DNA of 64,000 nucleotides from Sphingobacterium sp. UGAL515B_05 (lineage in GTDB: Bacteria > Bacteroidota > Bacteroidia > Sphingobacteriales > Sphingobacteriaceae), in contig NZ_CP109907.1 of the NCBI RefSeq assembly GCF_033097525.1, forward strand, positions 2,790,001-2,854,000, read 5' to 3'. Shown piece by piece: positions 32,594-41,109 of the stretch (the first letter of the stretch is position 1; each line of letters opens with the position of its first letter). Position numbers and translations under genes: made by a program. A model generated the notes under the pieces. It had not been told where the DNA came from. It did not search any database and saw only the letters and a list, made by a program, of their open reading frames with translations.

Positions 32594-32878
32594 ATGAGAA
32601 ATTGTTTGATCATCGTCTATCTTTTCTTGTTTAATCTGAGATTAGGTATTTGCCAAGACAGACAGGATTACATTTTTGTTTCTTATGAAAACTATCTTCC
32701 AACCCCCAAGATAGGTATTGTTGATTTTTATAGGCAGTTAAATGAAAAATGGAAACGTGATAGGGATATGCTTAATGATGAAGCACATGTGGGATTCAAG
32801 GTCAATAAGGATAGCACTGTCAGCGTTGTTTCTAACAATTTTGATCATGTAGATATTATCTTGGGAGGATTTTCGTGA
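32594..32878 (+). pseudogene. Damaged small secreted-protein gene
   Basis: From the ATG at 32594 the frame gives 94 residues. It has an N-terminal signal-like segment (MRNCLIIVYLFLFNLRLGIC) and a polar body, ending IILGGFS at a TGA. Just before that stop a 58-bp tandem duplication begins. In the next frame the DNA after the duplication reads FRNGCISLTFDP and continues EKVMVTYDFY before a stop near 32997. The original gene therefore probably had that C-terminus and was broken by a frameshift plus the duplication. The family is not recognised. It could still be expressed as a short protein. Confidence 0.55.
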
Positions 32879-32965
32879 CGGCTGTATCAGTTTAACATTT
32901 GATCCTGTAGATATTATCTTGGGAAGATTTTCGTAATGGCTGTATCAGTTTAACATTTGATCCTG
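32840..32965. repeat. 58-bp tandem duplication, 2.2 copies
   Basis: Copy 1 is 32840-32897, copy 2 is 32898-32955, and a third partial copy (tttgatcctg) starts at 32956. The copies differ at only a few bases, so the duplication is fairly recent. Because 58 is not a multiple of three, it shifts the reading frame. Confidence 0.92.
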
Positions 32966-32998
32966 AGAAAGTAATGGTCACATATGATTTTTATTGAG

Positions 32999-33006
32999 TA
33001 ACTTTG
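32999..33006 (+). promoter_or_regulatory. -7 box for the radical SAM gene
   Basis: TAACTTTG is an exact TAnnTTTG match ending 7 bases before the ATG at 33014, so the transcript would be nearly leaderless. TGG stands 21 bases upstream in the -33 position. Confidence 0.5.
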
Positions 33007-33013
33007 CAGCGCA

Positions 33014-33955
33014 ATGGGTACATTATTGGACAACGGAATTAAACCGTATAATCATTACGGGGCTTATTTAAAGCAAAAGTATAACGGACAGAAAGTGTTT
33101 AAAGTGATTGTGGATGGTAATTTTACTTGTCCCAATCGTGATGGTAGTAAGGGCTATGGTGGTTGTACTTACTGTAATGTAGATTCTTTTACACCGGATA
33201 CTGCCCGGAAAATTCCTTCGATACGAGAGCAGGTAGAATCGGGTATTGAAAGAGCACGCAATAGCTATGGCGCCGAGAAGTTTATTATTTATTTCCAACC
33301 AAATACAAATACATATGCGCCGACGCATCTACTGAAAATGATGTATGATGAGGCCTTAAGTATTGATCCTGAAAATACTTTGGGGCTTTCTGTTGGTACA
33401 CGTCCTGATTGTTTGGATTTTGAAAAGATTGCATTGTTGGAGTCTTATACAGATCGTTACGATGTGGATTTGGAAATGGGTATGGAATCGATCTACAACG
33501 ATACATTGGAGCAGATCAATAGAGGCTGTTCTCACGACGAATTTGTTCAGGCCATGGATATGCTGAAAGATACCCCTTTGGAACTTTGTGTACATACAAT
33601 CTTTGGCTTCCCATGGGAATCTGAAGAAATGATGTTGAAATATGCAGATGAAATCAACCGCTTCCCACAGATCAAATTTGTGAAGCTGCATCACCTACAT
33701 ATTGTAGAGGGATCTATTATGGGGGTTAAGTTCAAACGTGAGCCCTTTGAACTTTTTTCGATGGAAGGTTACACCGAGTTCTTAGCGAAGTTTATTCCTC
33801 GATTGCGTCCTGATCTGATCATTCAACGTATTTTCGGGATTGCAGATAAAGAATTGTTAATTGCCCCGAATTGGGGCTTACCGAAATCAGGTATTCAAAC
33901 ATACATCGATAAGGGATTGGAAGCACGTCAGGTCGTGCAAGGAAGTCTTTTTTAG
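33014..33955 (+). CDS. Radical SAM protein, TIGR01212/YhcC family
   Basis: A 313-residue radical SAM enzyme. Its iron-sulfur cluster cysteines are arranged as in YhcC: one Cys in FTCPNRDG, followed after eleven residues by GGCTYCN. The block FQPNTNTYAP and the GTRPDCL region follow, then HTIFGFPWE. The family is widespread but its reaction is not firmly known. It is cytoplasmic and full length. It is transcribed alone, with a strong hairpin after it. Confidence 0.93.
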   Translation: MGTLLDNGIKPYNHYGAYLKQKYNGQKVFKVIVDGNFTCPNRDGSKGYGGCTYCNVDSFTPDTARKIPSIREQVESGIERARNSYGAEKFIIYFQPNTNTYAPTHLLKMMYDEALSIDPENTLGLSVGTRPDCLDFEKIALLESYTDRYDVDLEMGMESIYNDTLEQINRGCSHDEFVQAMDMLKDTPLELCVHTIFGFPWESEEMMLKYADEINRFPQIKFVKLHHLHIVEGSIMGVKFKREPFELFSMEGYTEFLAKFIPRLRPDLIIQRIFGIADKELLIAPNWGLPKSGIQTYIDKGLEARQVVQGSLF

Positions 33956-34032
33956 TCGCCTCCAATAATTTCTACTCTTTTGATAGATCATTGGATGCTA
34001 TCGTGTTTAATAAATATATTCCGCGCTATAAA

Positions 34033-34070
34033 AAACAGCAAAGGCTTCTCTAAAGAAGCCTTTGCTGTTT
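34033..34070. terminator. Bidirectional terminator between convergent genes
   Basis: A perfect 17-bp stem (34033-34049 with 34054-34070) has a core agcaaaggcttct and loop ctaa. The T run ends the plus-strand radical SAM gene. The A run serves the minus-strand MazG-like gene. Confidence 0.9.
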
Positions 34071-34107
34071 ACCTATAAAAAAATAGGGTACGATCACCAT
34101 CTTTTAT

Positions 34108-34575
34108 TTAGCCCTCAACAATCGTTTTTAGATCGGCTGGAGAGTAATTGATAGATTTTAACGTTTTATTGTCGGCTGTTCTGAATACCAGAAATTTGCC
34201 ATCAACTTCTTTATAATAGGATTCTACACCTTTTAATTTATAGTGCTCTTGTGTAGCGATGGCTTCTGCTTCGTCTTTACATGCCTTGCTCATATTGGAA
34301 CGTTGAACTTCATCAAAAAGAGCTGAGAATTTATCTTTTAAACCAAATTCTAATACCGCTCCAGCAAGTACATATTGAATGTCACATAGTGCGTCTGCAA
34401 TCTCTACCAAATCCTTATCCTGGATGGCTTCTTCTAATTCTTTTAATTCCTCAGCGATCAATGATACCCGTAAGGCACATCTTTGTTCAGATGGAATCGT
34501 AGGGGTGTCTAGGATTGGATGTTGGAATGTTTTATGGAATTCCGCAACGGATGAAAGTGTTTTCGGATCAGTCAT
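34108..34575 (-). CDS. MazG-like / PRA-PH superfamily nucleotide pyrophosphohydrolase
   Basis: A 155-residue all-alpha NTP-PPase-type protein. The metal-binding pattern EELKELEEAI at about residues 42-51 is followed by ADALCDIQYV, giving the E-x2-E and D-x2-D motif pairs of the superfamily. These enzymes release pyrophosphate from nucleotides or phosphoribosyl-ATP and often clean up aberrant NTPs. It is not HisE, since no his genes are near and the C-terminus differs. A candidate promoter is just upstream. Confidence 0.85.
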   Translation of the reverse strand: MTDPKTLSSVAEFHKTFQHPILDTPTIPSEQRCALRVSLIAEELKELEEAIQDKDLVEIADALCDIQYVLAGAVLEFGLKDKFSALFDEVQRSNMSKACKDEAEAIATQEHYKLKGVESYYKEVDGKFLVFRTADNKTLKSINYSPADLKTIVEG

Positions 34576-34601
34576 ATTCTTTGTTGTTTTATTTGAAAGA
34601 G

Positions 34602-34609
34602 CAAATATA
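34602..34609 (-). promoter_or_regulatory. -7 box for the MazG-like gene
   Basis: TATATTTG on the minus strand is an exact TAnnTTTG match, 26 bases upstream of the ATG at 34575. It abuts the rluB terminator. Confidence 0.45.
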
Positions 34610-34610
34610 A

Positions 34611-34650
34611 AAAATAAAGGACGGTTAACTGAATGACCGTCCTTTATTTT
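34611..34650 (-). terminator. rluB terminator
   Basis: A perfect 15-bp stem (34611-34625 with 34636-34650) has the core aaggacggt/accgtcctt. It lies 20 bases past the rluB stop on the minus strand and is followed by an AT-rich tail on that strand. Confidence 0.85.
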
Positions 34651-34669
34651 TATTTATCTTCTTAAGCGA

Positions 34670-36277
34670 TTAAATCAGGTGCTTTAATTGCACGATTTCA
34701 CGTTCCTCTAAATATCTCCAACGGCCACGTGGAAGATCTTTTTTCGTCAAGTTTGCATAAACCACACGGTCCAATTTAACGACTTCATATCCTAATGACT
34801 CAAAAATACGACGTACGATACGATTTTTTCCTGAGTGGATTTGGATGCCAACTTCACGTTTTGATCCACCTTGAACATAACTCAAGTCATCGGGTTTGAT
34901 TACACCATCTTCTAATTCGATACCAAAGCTGATTTTGTTAAAATCACCTTGTGTAAGGCTTTTGTTTAACTCGACATTATAGATTTTGCTGATGCTGTTG
35001 CGCGGGTGTGAAAGTTTTTCAGCAAGACTACCATCATTTGTCATTAAAAGAAGTCCCGTCGTGTTTCTGTCAAGACGACCAACAGGATAAATTCTTTCTT
35101 TTGTCGCTTTAGAAACAAGTTCCATTACGGTATGACGCTCCTGAGGATCATCTGTAGTCGTGATATAATCTTTTGGTTTGTTCAACAGAACATAAACATT
35201 TTTTTCACGTTTTAAACGTTCGTTGTTGTAACGGATTTCATCTGTTGCAGGATCTACCTTGGTACCCAATTCAGTAACAGGTTCTCCATTTACCCAAATG
35301 ACACCAGCAATGATAAGTTCATCAGCTTTACGTCTTGAACAAATACCAGCATTGGCGATGTAACGATTTAAACGAACTAAGCCGTCATCCTCTGCATCCT
35401 CTGCTTTTTTCTTTGGACGTTTAATATATTGTTTATCACCAAAGTTTTTGTTGTCATCAAAATTTCTACTTCTTTCGCCATCAAACTTTCTGTTAGAAGG
35501 TCTTGAAGAGTCATTTCTGTCTGAACGTTTGAAACTGTCTCTTTTATCAAAAGAACGCTCTGATCTATCGAATGATCTTGGGCTGTCATTTCTTTCTGAA
35601 CGTTTGAAGTTATCTTTTTTATCGAAAGAACGCTCAAAAGATCTTGGAGAGTCATTTCTGTCTGAACGTTTGAAACTATCTCTTTTGTCAAAAGAACGTT
35701 CTGATCTATCAAAAGATCTTGAGGAGTCATTTCTGTCTGTTCGTTTGAAGTTATCCTTTTTATCGAAAGAACGCTCTGAACGGTCAAAAGATCTTGAGGA
35801 GTCATTTCTGTCTGTACGTTTGAAACTATCTCTTTTATCGAAAGAACGCTCTGAGCGGTCAAAAGATCTTGAAGAGTCATTTCTATCGGAACGTTTGAAG
35901 TTATCTTTTTTGTCAAAAGAACGTTCTGATCTATCAAATTTATTGAAGGAATCTTTTTTGTCAAAAGATCTTGAAGAATCATTTTTATCAAAGGAGCGTC
36001 CTCCTCTACCAAAGGATTTTTCTGAATTATCTTTTGAACGGAAGGAATTGTTCTCTCCTCGGAAGGGAGGTTTGTCTGAGAATTTTTTAGATCCGAATGA
36101 TCTGTTCTCACGATTATCATCTTTTCTGAAAGAACCTCTTTCAGATTGGTCATTCGACCCATATGATTTTTTTCCGAAACTATTGTTCTTATCGCCTCTA
36201 GATTTGAAGCTATCTGAGTTGCCTCGTGACTTTCTGGAGTTGTCATCACGACTGTTCCTTTTATTGCTGAATGGCAT
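34670..36277 (-). CDS. rluB: RsuA/RluB family pseudouridine synthase with long charged repeat extension
   Basis: A 535-residue protein. Residues from about 297 form a normal pseudouridine synthase: an S4 RNA-binding domain (VRLNRYIANAGICSRRKADE) and then the catalytic domain with the active Asp in GRLDRNTTGLLL near residue 400. It should modify 23S rRNA like RluB. The first about 290 residues are extremely rich in Ser, Arg, Asp, Lys and Phe. Within them six copies of a 25-residue unit (type RSFDRSERSFDKRDSFK) are visible. That region is probably disordered and RNA-binding. The 75-bp DNA repeat also makes other frames look open; they are not genes. Confidence 0.93.
   Translation of the reverse strand: MPFSNKRNSRDDNSRKSRGNSDSFKSRGDKNNSFGKKSYGSNDQSERGSFRKDDNRENRSFGSKKFSDKPPFRGENNSFRSKDNSEKSFGRGGRSFDKNDSSRSFDKKDSFNKFDRSERSFDKKDNFKRSDRNDSSRSFDRSERSFDKRDSFKRTDRNDSSRSFDRSERSFDKKDNFKRTDRNDSSRSFDRSERSFDKRDSFKRSDRNDSPRSFERSFDKKDNFKRSERNDSPRSFDRSERSFDKRDSFKRSDRNDSSRPSNRKFDGERSRNFDDNKNFGDKQYIKRPKKKAEDAEDDGLVRLNRYIANAGICSRRKADELIIAGVIWVNGEPVTELGTKVDPATDEIRYNNERLKREKNVYVLLNKPKDYITTTDDPQERHTVMELVSKATKERIYPVGRLDRNTTGLLLMTNDGSLAEKLSHPRNSISKIYNVELNKSLTQGDFNKISFGIELEDGVIKPDDLSYVQGGSKREVGIQIHSGKNRIVRRIFESLGYEVVKLDRVVYANLTKKDLPRGRWRYLEEREIVQLKHLI
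35500..35960. repeat. 75-bp coding tandem repeats in rluB
   Basis: About six 75-bp units encode the Ser-Arg-Asp-Phe repeats. Variants DKRDSFK and DKKDNFK alternate, giving a 150-bp higher-order period. One unit has lost the DRSE segment. Boundaries are approximate. Such arrays easily change copy number by slippage or recombination in multiples of 75 bp, keeping the frame. Confidence 0.85.
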
Positions 36278-36301
36278 TGTGTTTTGCTAAAATGTGAACC
36301 A

Positions 36302-36309
36302 CAAAGTTA
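36302..36309 (-). promoter_or_regulatory. -7 box for rluB
   Basis: TAACTTTG on the minus strand is an exact consensus match 25 bases upstream of the ATG at 36277, with TTC 20 bases further upstream. Confidence 0.55.
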
Positions 36310-36417
36310 GGTATAATTTTGGGTTTTGCGAAAAAATCCTTATCTTTTTGTCTTTTCTTGGATTTGCTGCGTTTTTACGCTAAAAAAGCCACTTTAAGTT
36401 GTCTGTAATGTAACTAT

Positions 36418-36448
36418 TTGTTTTTTAAATAAATAGTGTTTACCTTTG
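36418..36448 (+). promoter_or_regulatory. Promoter of the lytic transglycosylase gene
   Basis: TTG (36418-36420), 20 bases, TACCTTTG (36441-36448): a full consensus match. The leader to the ATG at 36520 would be about 65 bases and ends in a good ribosome-binding site, AGGGAG. Confidence 0.7.
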
Positions 36449-36519
36449 TACCCTTGAATTTGAACCAAGCTATTTTTTGATCGATTGGAGTCGTGGATAG
36501 GATAGCATTAAGGGAGTGA

Positions 36520-37332
36520 ATGATAAGAAAGAAAGTTTTATGTAGTAGTTTGATTTTGTTTGCTTTATTGCTGTCAAAATTATACTCAACCCCACACAAC
36601 AACGCTTCAAACGGCGATAAGATCGTTGAACCGAAGCTCGTAGTAGTTCCCGCTCATCATGGGAACGAAGAAGAAAAAAAAGAAAAAAGCAATTCGTTTG
36701 AATCTTATATGAATTCATTGACATTTGCTGAAGATTCATTACCGATGGATCGTCCGCTTGTGGAAAGTAAATTGCGCAAATTTTTCAATCGATTCTCGTT
36801 TAAAAAAACAGGATCATACGATATGCACAAAAAGGCAGAGACCTATTTGCCTATGATCGCAAAGATCCTTAAATCACATGGTATTCCTGAAGATTTTAAG
36901 TACATTCCATTGGTGGAAAGCGGCCTTAGTAAAGCTGTTGTTTCATCTAAGGGTGCTGGTGGTTATTGGCAGTTTATGCCGGCAACAGCGCGATTGTATG
37001 GATTGAAAGTCAATGGTACAGTAGATGACCGGAAAGATCTTGTCAAATCTACACATGCTGCTGCCAGATACCTGAAATACCTGTATGCCCAATTTGGAAA
37101 CTGGACCTTGGTAGCTGCAGCATATAATGTCGGTGATGGTAGTTTAAGAGGTTCTATAAGGAGACAAAAAAAGGACGACTATTTTGCATTGAAATTGAAT
37201 AATGAAACGGGTTCGTATGTGTACAAACTTGTTTCTATGAAGGAAATTATCGAACATCCGCAAAAGCATGGTTATTCGCGTTATGCAAACAAAGAAAGCG
37301 AGACGTTGGATAAGGAACCTAATATGCTATAA
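36520..37332 (+). CDS. Lytic transglycosylase (SLT domain) protein
   Basis: A 270-residue exported protein with an N-terminal signal segment (residues 1-24). The SLT domain lies at about 100-230. The catalytic Glu is in PLVESGLS; GAGGYWQFMPATAR and AAYNVGDGSL follow, as in MltD-type enzymes. It cleaves peptidoglycan glycan strands by a non-hydrolytic reaction in the periplasm. No LysM domains follow, unlike MltD. The start is supported by AGGGAG four bases upstream. Confidence 0.93.
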   Translation: MIRKKVLCSSLILFALLLSKLYSTPHNNASNGDKIVEPKLVVVPAHHGNEEEKKEKSNSFESYMNSLTFAEDSLPMDRPLVESKLRKFFNRFSFKKTGSYDMHKKAETYLPMIAKILKSHGIPEDFKYIPLVESGLSKAVVSSKGAGGYWQFMPATARLYGLKVNGTVDDRKDLVKSTHAAARYLKYLYAQFGNWTLVAAAYNVGDGSLRGSIRRQKKDDYFALKLNNETGSYVYKLVSMKEIIEHPQKHGYSRYANKESETLDKEPNML

Positions 37333-37360
37333 AATTGCGTAAAGTACAATAACGATTAAA

Positions 37361-37408
37361 GTACCATAAAAAAGGCTTTCCAGTATTGGAAAGCCTTTTT
37401 TATGGTAC
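37361..37408. terminator. Bidirectional terminator between convergent genes
   Basis: A perfect 22-bp inverted repeat (37361-37382 with 37387-37408), loop gtat, with a GC core aaggctttcca and A/T tracts on both sides. It separates the lytic transglycosylase and lolA. Confidence 0.93.
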
Positions 37409-37442
37409 TGCGTTTAATCCGAGTTATAGCGTCGATAGATTT

Positions 37443-38096
37443 TTATCTTAAGTCGACGATTTCAAAACCTTTGTAATCATTTTTGTTGAATGCGAATAGA
37501 CTACCTGAAAATGCTTTATTTCCTTCCTGCGAAGTTAATGTATACGTATAGCGATTACCACTTTTATCAAAAACGGTCGTATCATAGATCAGGTTGCTTG
37601 CCTTATTGATACGCAGCTTTATCTTTGAATAGTTTTTTTTGCTATCGAGGGGACTTAATTCAACGACACTTAGCGTAAGTCCCTTTACCTTTTCAGTATT
37701 GTTCAAGGTATATTTAAAACCGCTGGTGTAGAAGCTGAATATGTTTGTTGGATTGATCTCGTTGGTCGAATTGCTTGCTTCTGAGATTTCAACTTCCTTT
37801 TCGGCTTTCATGATATTCCACTGTGTCTTGGAATCCGATATCAATACTTGATTTTTGGTATTGACCTGGTACTTGTTGTTACTCTTGTCCAGGTATATTG
37901 TTCCAGCGTCAGTATGTGAGCCGCCATTAGCTTGTTTAATAGCTAATGAGAAGTTGGCCTGTATTGTTTTGTATGCATTGTACTTTTGGCTTACTTTCGT
38001 CAGTAATGCTTTAGCAGCGGCATCATTTTGTGCATAACTGTTTTGGCTGTATGCAATAATTAGCAAACCTACCATAAACCACAATTGTTTTTTCAT
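37443..38096 (-). CDS. lolA: LolA-like outer membrane lipoprotein carrier
   Basis: A 217-residue periplasmic protein with signal peptide (cleavage probably after SYA at residue 22) and a LolA fold. Blocks TIQANFSLAI, GTIYLDKSNNKYQV and the SPLDSKKNYSKIKL region are typical of the family. It carries lipoproteins from the inner membrane to the outer membrane. It starts one base after the ftsK stop on the same strand, an arrangement common in Bacteroidota, so it is cotranscribed with ftsK. Confidence 0.92.
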   Translation of the reverse strand: MKKQLWFMVGLLIIAYSQNSYAQNDAAAKALLTKVSQKYNAYKTIQANFSLAIKQANGGSHTDAGTIYLDKSNNKYQVNTKNQVLISDSKTQWNIMKAEKEVEISEASNSTNEINPTNIFSFYTSGFKYTLNNTEKVKGLTLSVVELSPLDSKKNYSKIKLRINKASNLIYDTTVFDKSGNRYTYTLTSQEGNKAFSGSLFAFNKNDYKGFEIVDLR

Positions 38097-38097
38097 C

Positions 38098-40833
38098 TTA
38101 GTTGTCCTTTCTTAACGTCTCCAAAAATTGTTCTAATGAATACTCATCTGGATAAAGTACCTCGCGGGCCTTACTTCCTTCAAATGGACCTACAATTCCA
38201 GCAGCTTCCAATTGATCGATGATTCGTCCTGCTCTGTTATAACCCAATTTTAATTTACGTTGGATTAATGAAGTTGAGCCTTGCTGATGCATGACAATCA
38301 ATCGGGCAGCTTCTTCGAACAACTGATCGCGGTCTTTGGGATCAAAATCCACACTACCAGAACCATCTCCGTTTTCGTCTACGTATTCCGGTAGCATAAA
38401 TGCCGAAGGGTAGCCTCGTTGTGCACCGATGTAGTCGGAAATTTGTTCAACCTCTGGCGTATCAACAAAAGCACACTGAATACGTATCAAATCACTTCCA
38501 GTCGCTAGAAGCATGTCACCCCGACCGATCAACTGATCTGCACCGCCTGTATCTAGAATGGTCCGTGAATCGACTTTCGATAATACACGGAATGCAAGAC
38601 GTGCAGGGAAGTTGGCCTTGATTGTACCGGTAATGATATTGACAGAAGGACGTTGGGTTGCAATAACCAGGTGAATCCCTACCGCACGGGCCAATTGTGC
38701 CAATCGTGCAATCGGTGTTTCGACCTCTTTTCCTGCTGTCATCATCAAGTCGGCAAACTCATCAACAATAAGAACGATATATGGTAAGAATCGATGACCC
38801 TCCTCAGGGTTTAATCTGCGATTGATAAATTTTGCATTATATTCCTTTAAATTCCGTACCTGTGCATTTTTTAACAAATCATAACGTTGATCCATCTCTA
38901 TACACAGAGAATTTAAGGTGTTGATTACCTTCTTCGTATCGGTAATAATTGCATCTCCGTCGTCAGGTAATTTTGCGAGGAAGTGGCGCTCTACTTTTTT
39001 GAATAGTGAAAGTTCTACTTTCTTCGGGTCAACAAGGACAAATTTTAATTCGGCCGGATGCTTTTTATACAGTAAAGAGGTCAGAATGGCGTTGATACCT
39101 ACTGATTTACCTTGTCCGGTCGCTCCCGCAACTAGAAGGTGAGGCATTTTAGCTAAATCGGCAATATAAACTTCATTGGAAATCGTTTTACCTAAAGCAA
39201 TCGGGAGATCCATGTCTGTTTTCTGAAATTTCTCCGTAGCAAGTACCGATCGCATGGAAACCATTTCGGGATTGGAGTTTGGTACCTCAATACCGATTGT
39301 CCCCTTTCCGGGCATAGGTGCAATAATCCGTATACCCAATGCGGCAAGACTTAAAGCAATGTCATCTTCCAGGTTTTTGATTTTTGAAATCCTTACACCT
39401 GGTTTTGGTATAATTTCATACAAAGTTACCGTTGGACCTATAGTAGCTTTGATACTTTCTATTTCGATGCTGTAATTTCTCAGTGTATCAACAATCCTGT
39501 TTTTGTTCGCTTCGAGTTCCTGTTGATTGATGGTTATTTTACCTCCTCCATAGTCCTTCAATAAATCCAATGCTGGATGTTGATAACCGGAAAGATCCAA
39601 TTTGGGGTCATACTGTCCGAATTGGGCCACAAGGTCACTGGCAGTGATCTCTTTTTCCTCTTTGATATCCTCTACCACCAAACCAGGTACTGCATCGGCT
39701 TCAATGGCAGCTTCTGGCTCTTGCTGAGGTTCTGCTTCAATTTTCGGTGCTTGATATTCCCGGACTAACGGTAATTCTTCCGCTTCCAATTCTTCATTCG
39801 GCTGATCAATGGTGAAACTGATTGAAGGTGTGTGCTCTGTTCGTTCCATAGGACTGTCGTCGAAGGAAAGCACCACCTTGTCTTTCGGATCAATCTGCAC
39901 TTCAGGTATTGGGTGATGGGTAAAAGCAGGACGCTGAAGTTCTTCCTGCACATCTTTTTCACGAGCAGATTGAAATCGCTCATTGATTGATGTTGGGCGT
40001 TGAAAAGATTCCCGTACAGATTGGATGGAATCATCTTCAATATGAATTTTGTTTCTTAGATTTTGTGGGGCGTATTCATCCTCATCCTCATCGTCCATAT
40101 CTTCGGAGAATGACTTGGATTTCCTGTTACTGAATAGGACAAATTTAAAATCGAGGTTGTAAAGTAAGATTAATGTCGTCAGATAGGCAAAAGCCAATAT
40201 ACAGCCAACGCCGACAATGCCAACTTGTGCTTCCAATAATTTATTGGTCCAAAAACCAAATTTCCCCTCGAGCATATGCGGTGTATCGGCCATAAATCCA
40301 TGCAGGAAGCCTAATGTTACCGAGATAAAAACGATAGCGACAAAAGAATAGACCACCGTACGGTACAATGGAAGCAATGATTTCTTGAACAACAGGCGAT
40401 ATCCTAAAATGAATAATACCGGGATAAAGAGAAAAGATGCGACGCCAAACCATTCGTACATAAATTGGTTTGCAAGCAAAGCACCAAATTTCCCTAGTTT
40501 ATTATCGACTACGGGTAAATCAACTGCTTCATCATGAATTTCTTCTGTAGATCTAAATAATGTTGACCATCCGCCATTGGTTTTTGCGATATAACTTTGA
40601 TCGTCTTCCCAAGTAAATAGGTAGGATACGAAAGCGGTCGCAAATGCCAATGAAAGCAAGATCAATAAAATTCCTAATATCTTGACAGCCTTTTGCTGTG
40701 CATCAGAATAATCTCTTGGTACACTATTTTTTTGACTTTTTTCTTTTTTAAATGTTGTTGATTCCTTTTGAGGGGCACGTTTGCCGGAAACTGAATTCCC
40801 TGTCTGCCTAAATGTATTTCCTTTGTTTGACAT
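38098..40833 (-). CDS. ftsK: DNA translocase FtsK/SpoIIIE
   Basis: A 911-residue DNA pump that clears and aligns chromosome ends at the division septum. It has four membrane segments within about residues 45-215. An acidic linker of about 200 residues follows. Then comes the RecA-like motor with Walker A GATGQGKS (near 565), Walker B VLIVDEFADLMM and the C-terminal gamma winged helix (GSTSLIQRKLKLGYNRAGRI) that reads KOPS-type sequences. I prefer the ATG at 40833; an in-frame GTG at 40845 would add four residues. A -7 box lies just upstream. Confidence 0.96.
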   Translation of the reverse strand: MSNKGNTFRQTGNSVSGKRAPQKESTTFKKEKSQKNSVPRDYSDAQQKAVKILGILLILLSLAFATAFVSYLFTWEDDQSYIAKTNGGWSTLFRSTEEIHDEAVDLPVVDNKLGKFGALLANQFMYEWFGVASFLFIPVLFILGYRLLFKKSLLPLYRTVVYSFVAIVFISVTLGFLHGFMADTPHMLEGKFGFWTNKLLEAQVGIVGVGCILAFAYLTTLILLYNLDFKFVLFSNRKSKSFSEDMDDEDEDEYAPQNLRNKIHIEDDSIQSVRESFQRPTSINERFQSAREKDVQEELQRPAFTHHPIPEVQIDPKDKVVLSFDDSPMERTEHTPSISFTIDQPNEELEAEELPLVREYQAPKIEAEPQQEPEAAIEADAVPGLVVEDIKEEKEITASDLVAQFGQYDPKLDLSGYQHPALDLLKDYGGGKITINQQELEANKNRIVDTLRNYSIEIESIKATIGPTVTLYEIIPKPGVRISKIKNLEDDIALSLAALGIRIIAPMPGKGTIGIEVPNSNPEMVSMRSVLATEKFQKTDMDLPIALGKTISNEVYIADLAKMPHLLVAGATGQGKSVGINAILTSLLYKKHPAELKFVLVDPKKVELSLFKKVERHFLAKLPDDGDAIITDTKKVINTLNSLCIEMDQRYDLLKNAQVRNLKEYNAKFINRRLNPEEGHRFLPYIVLIVDEFADLMMTAGKEVETPIARLAQLARAVGIHLVIATQRPSVNIITGTIKANFPARLAFRVLSKVDSRTILDTGGADQLIGRGDMLLATGSDLIRIQCAFVDTPEVEQISDYIGAQRGYPSAFMLPEYVDENGDGSGSVDFDPKDRDQLFEEAARLIVMHQQGSTSLIQRKLKLGYNRAGRIIDQLEAAGIVGPFEGSKAREVLYPDEYSLEQFLETLRKDN

Positions 40834-40859
40834 TGAAAAGCTCACAATTATACTGCTTA

Positions 40860-40867
40860 CAAACTTA
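40860..40867 (-). promoter_or_regulatory. -7 box for ftsK-lolA
   Basis: TAAGTTTG on the minus strand is an exact TAnnTTTG match, 27 bases upstream of the preferred ATG. No TTG is visible at -33. Confidence 0.45.
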
Positions 40868-41109
40868 GTTATTTTGATAGTATTTTAAAGATGCCGATAG
40901 CCTAATTATTTTAAGTTTGTCGTTTTTTATGCATGAATAAATTTAGATGTAGCTAAAAAGCTTGATAGTTATAATGACTAGCAAATACTATGCCCTGCAA
41001 ATGGGTTTGACCAAAGAATGTGGATATCAATGCAGATTGCCACTGTTTTGCTGTATTCTTTGGAGTTGCTGTAAAATATGTAGTTTTACGAATAAAAATA
41101 ACAGATAGG

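Noticed and set aside
35377..36290. Long open frames on both strands over the rluB repeat region
   Set aside because: The 75-bp in-frame repeats keep other frames free of stops; the composition fits only the rluB frame.
41020..41109. Upstream extension of the GNAT frame
   Set aside because: It has no GNAT character, and the ATG at 41110 has a ribosome-binding site and starts with the usual first strand.
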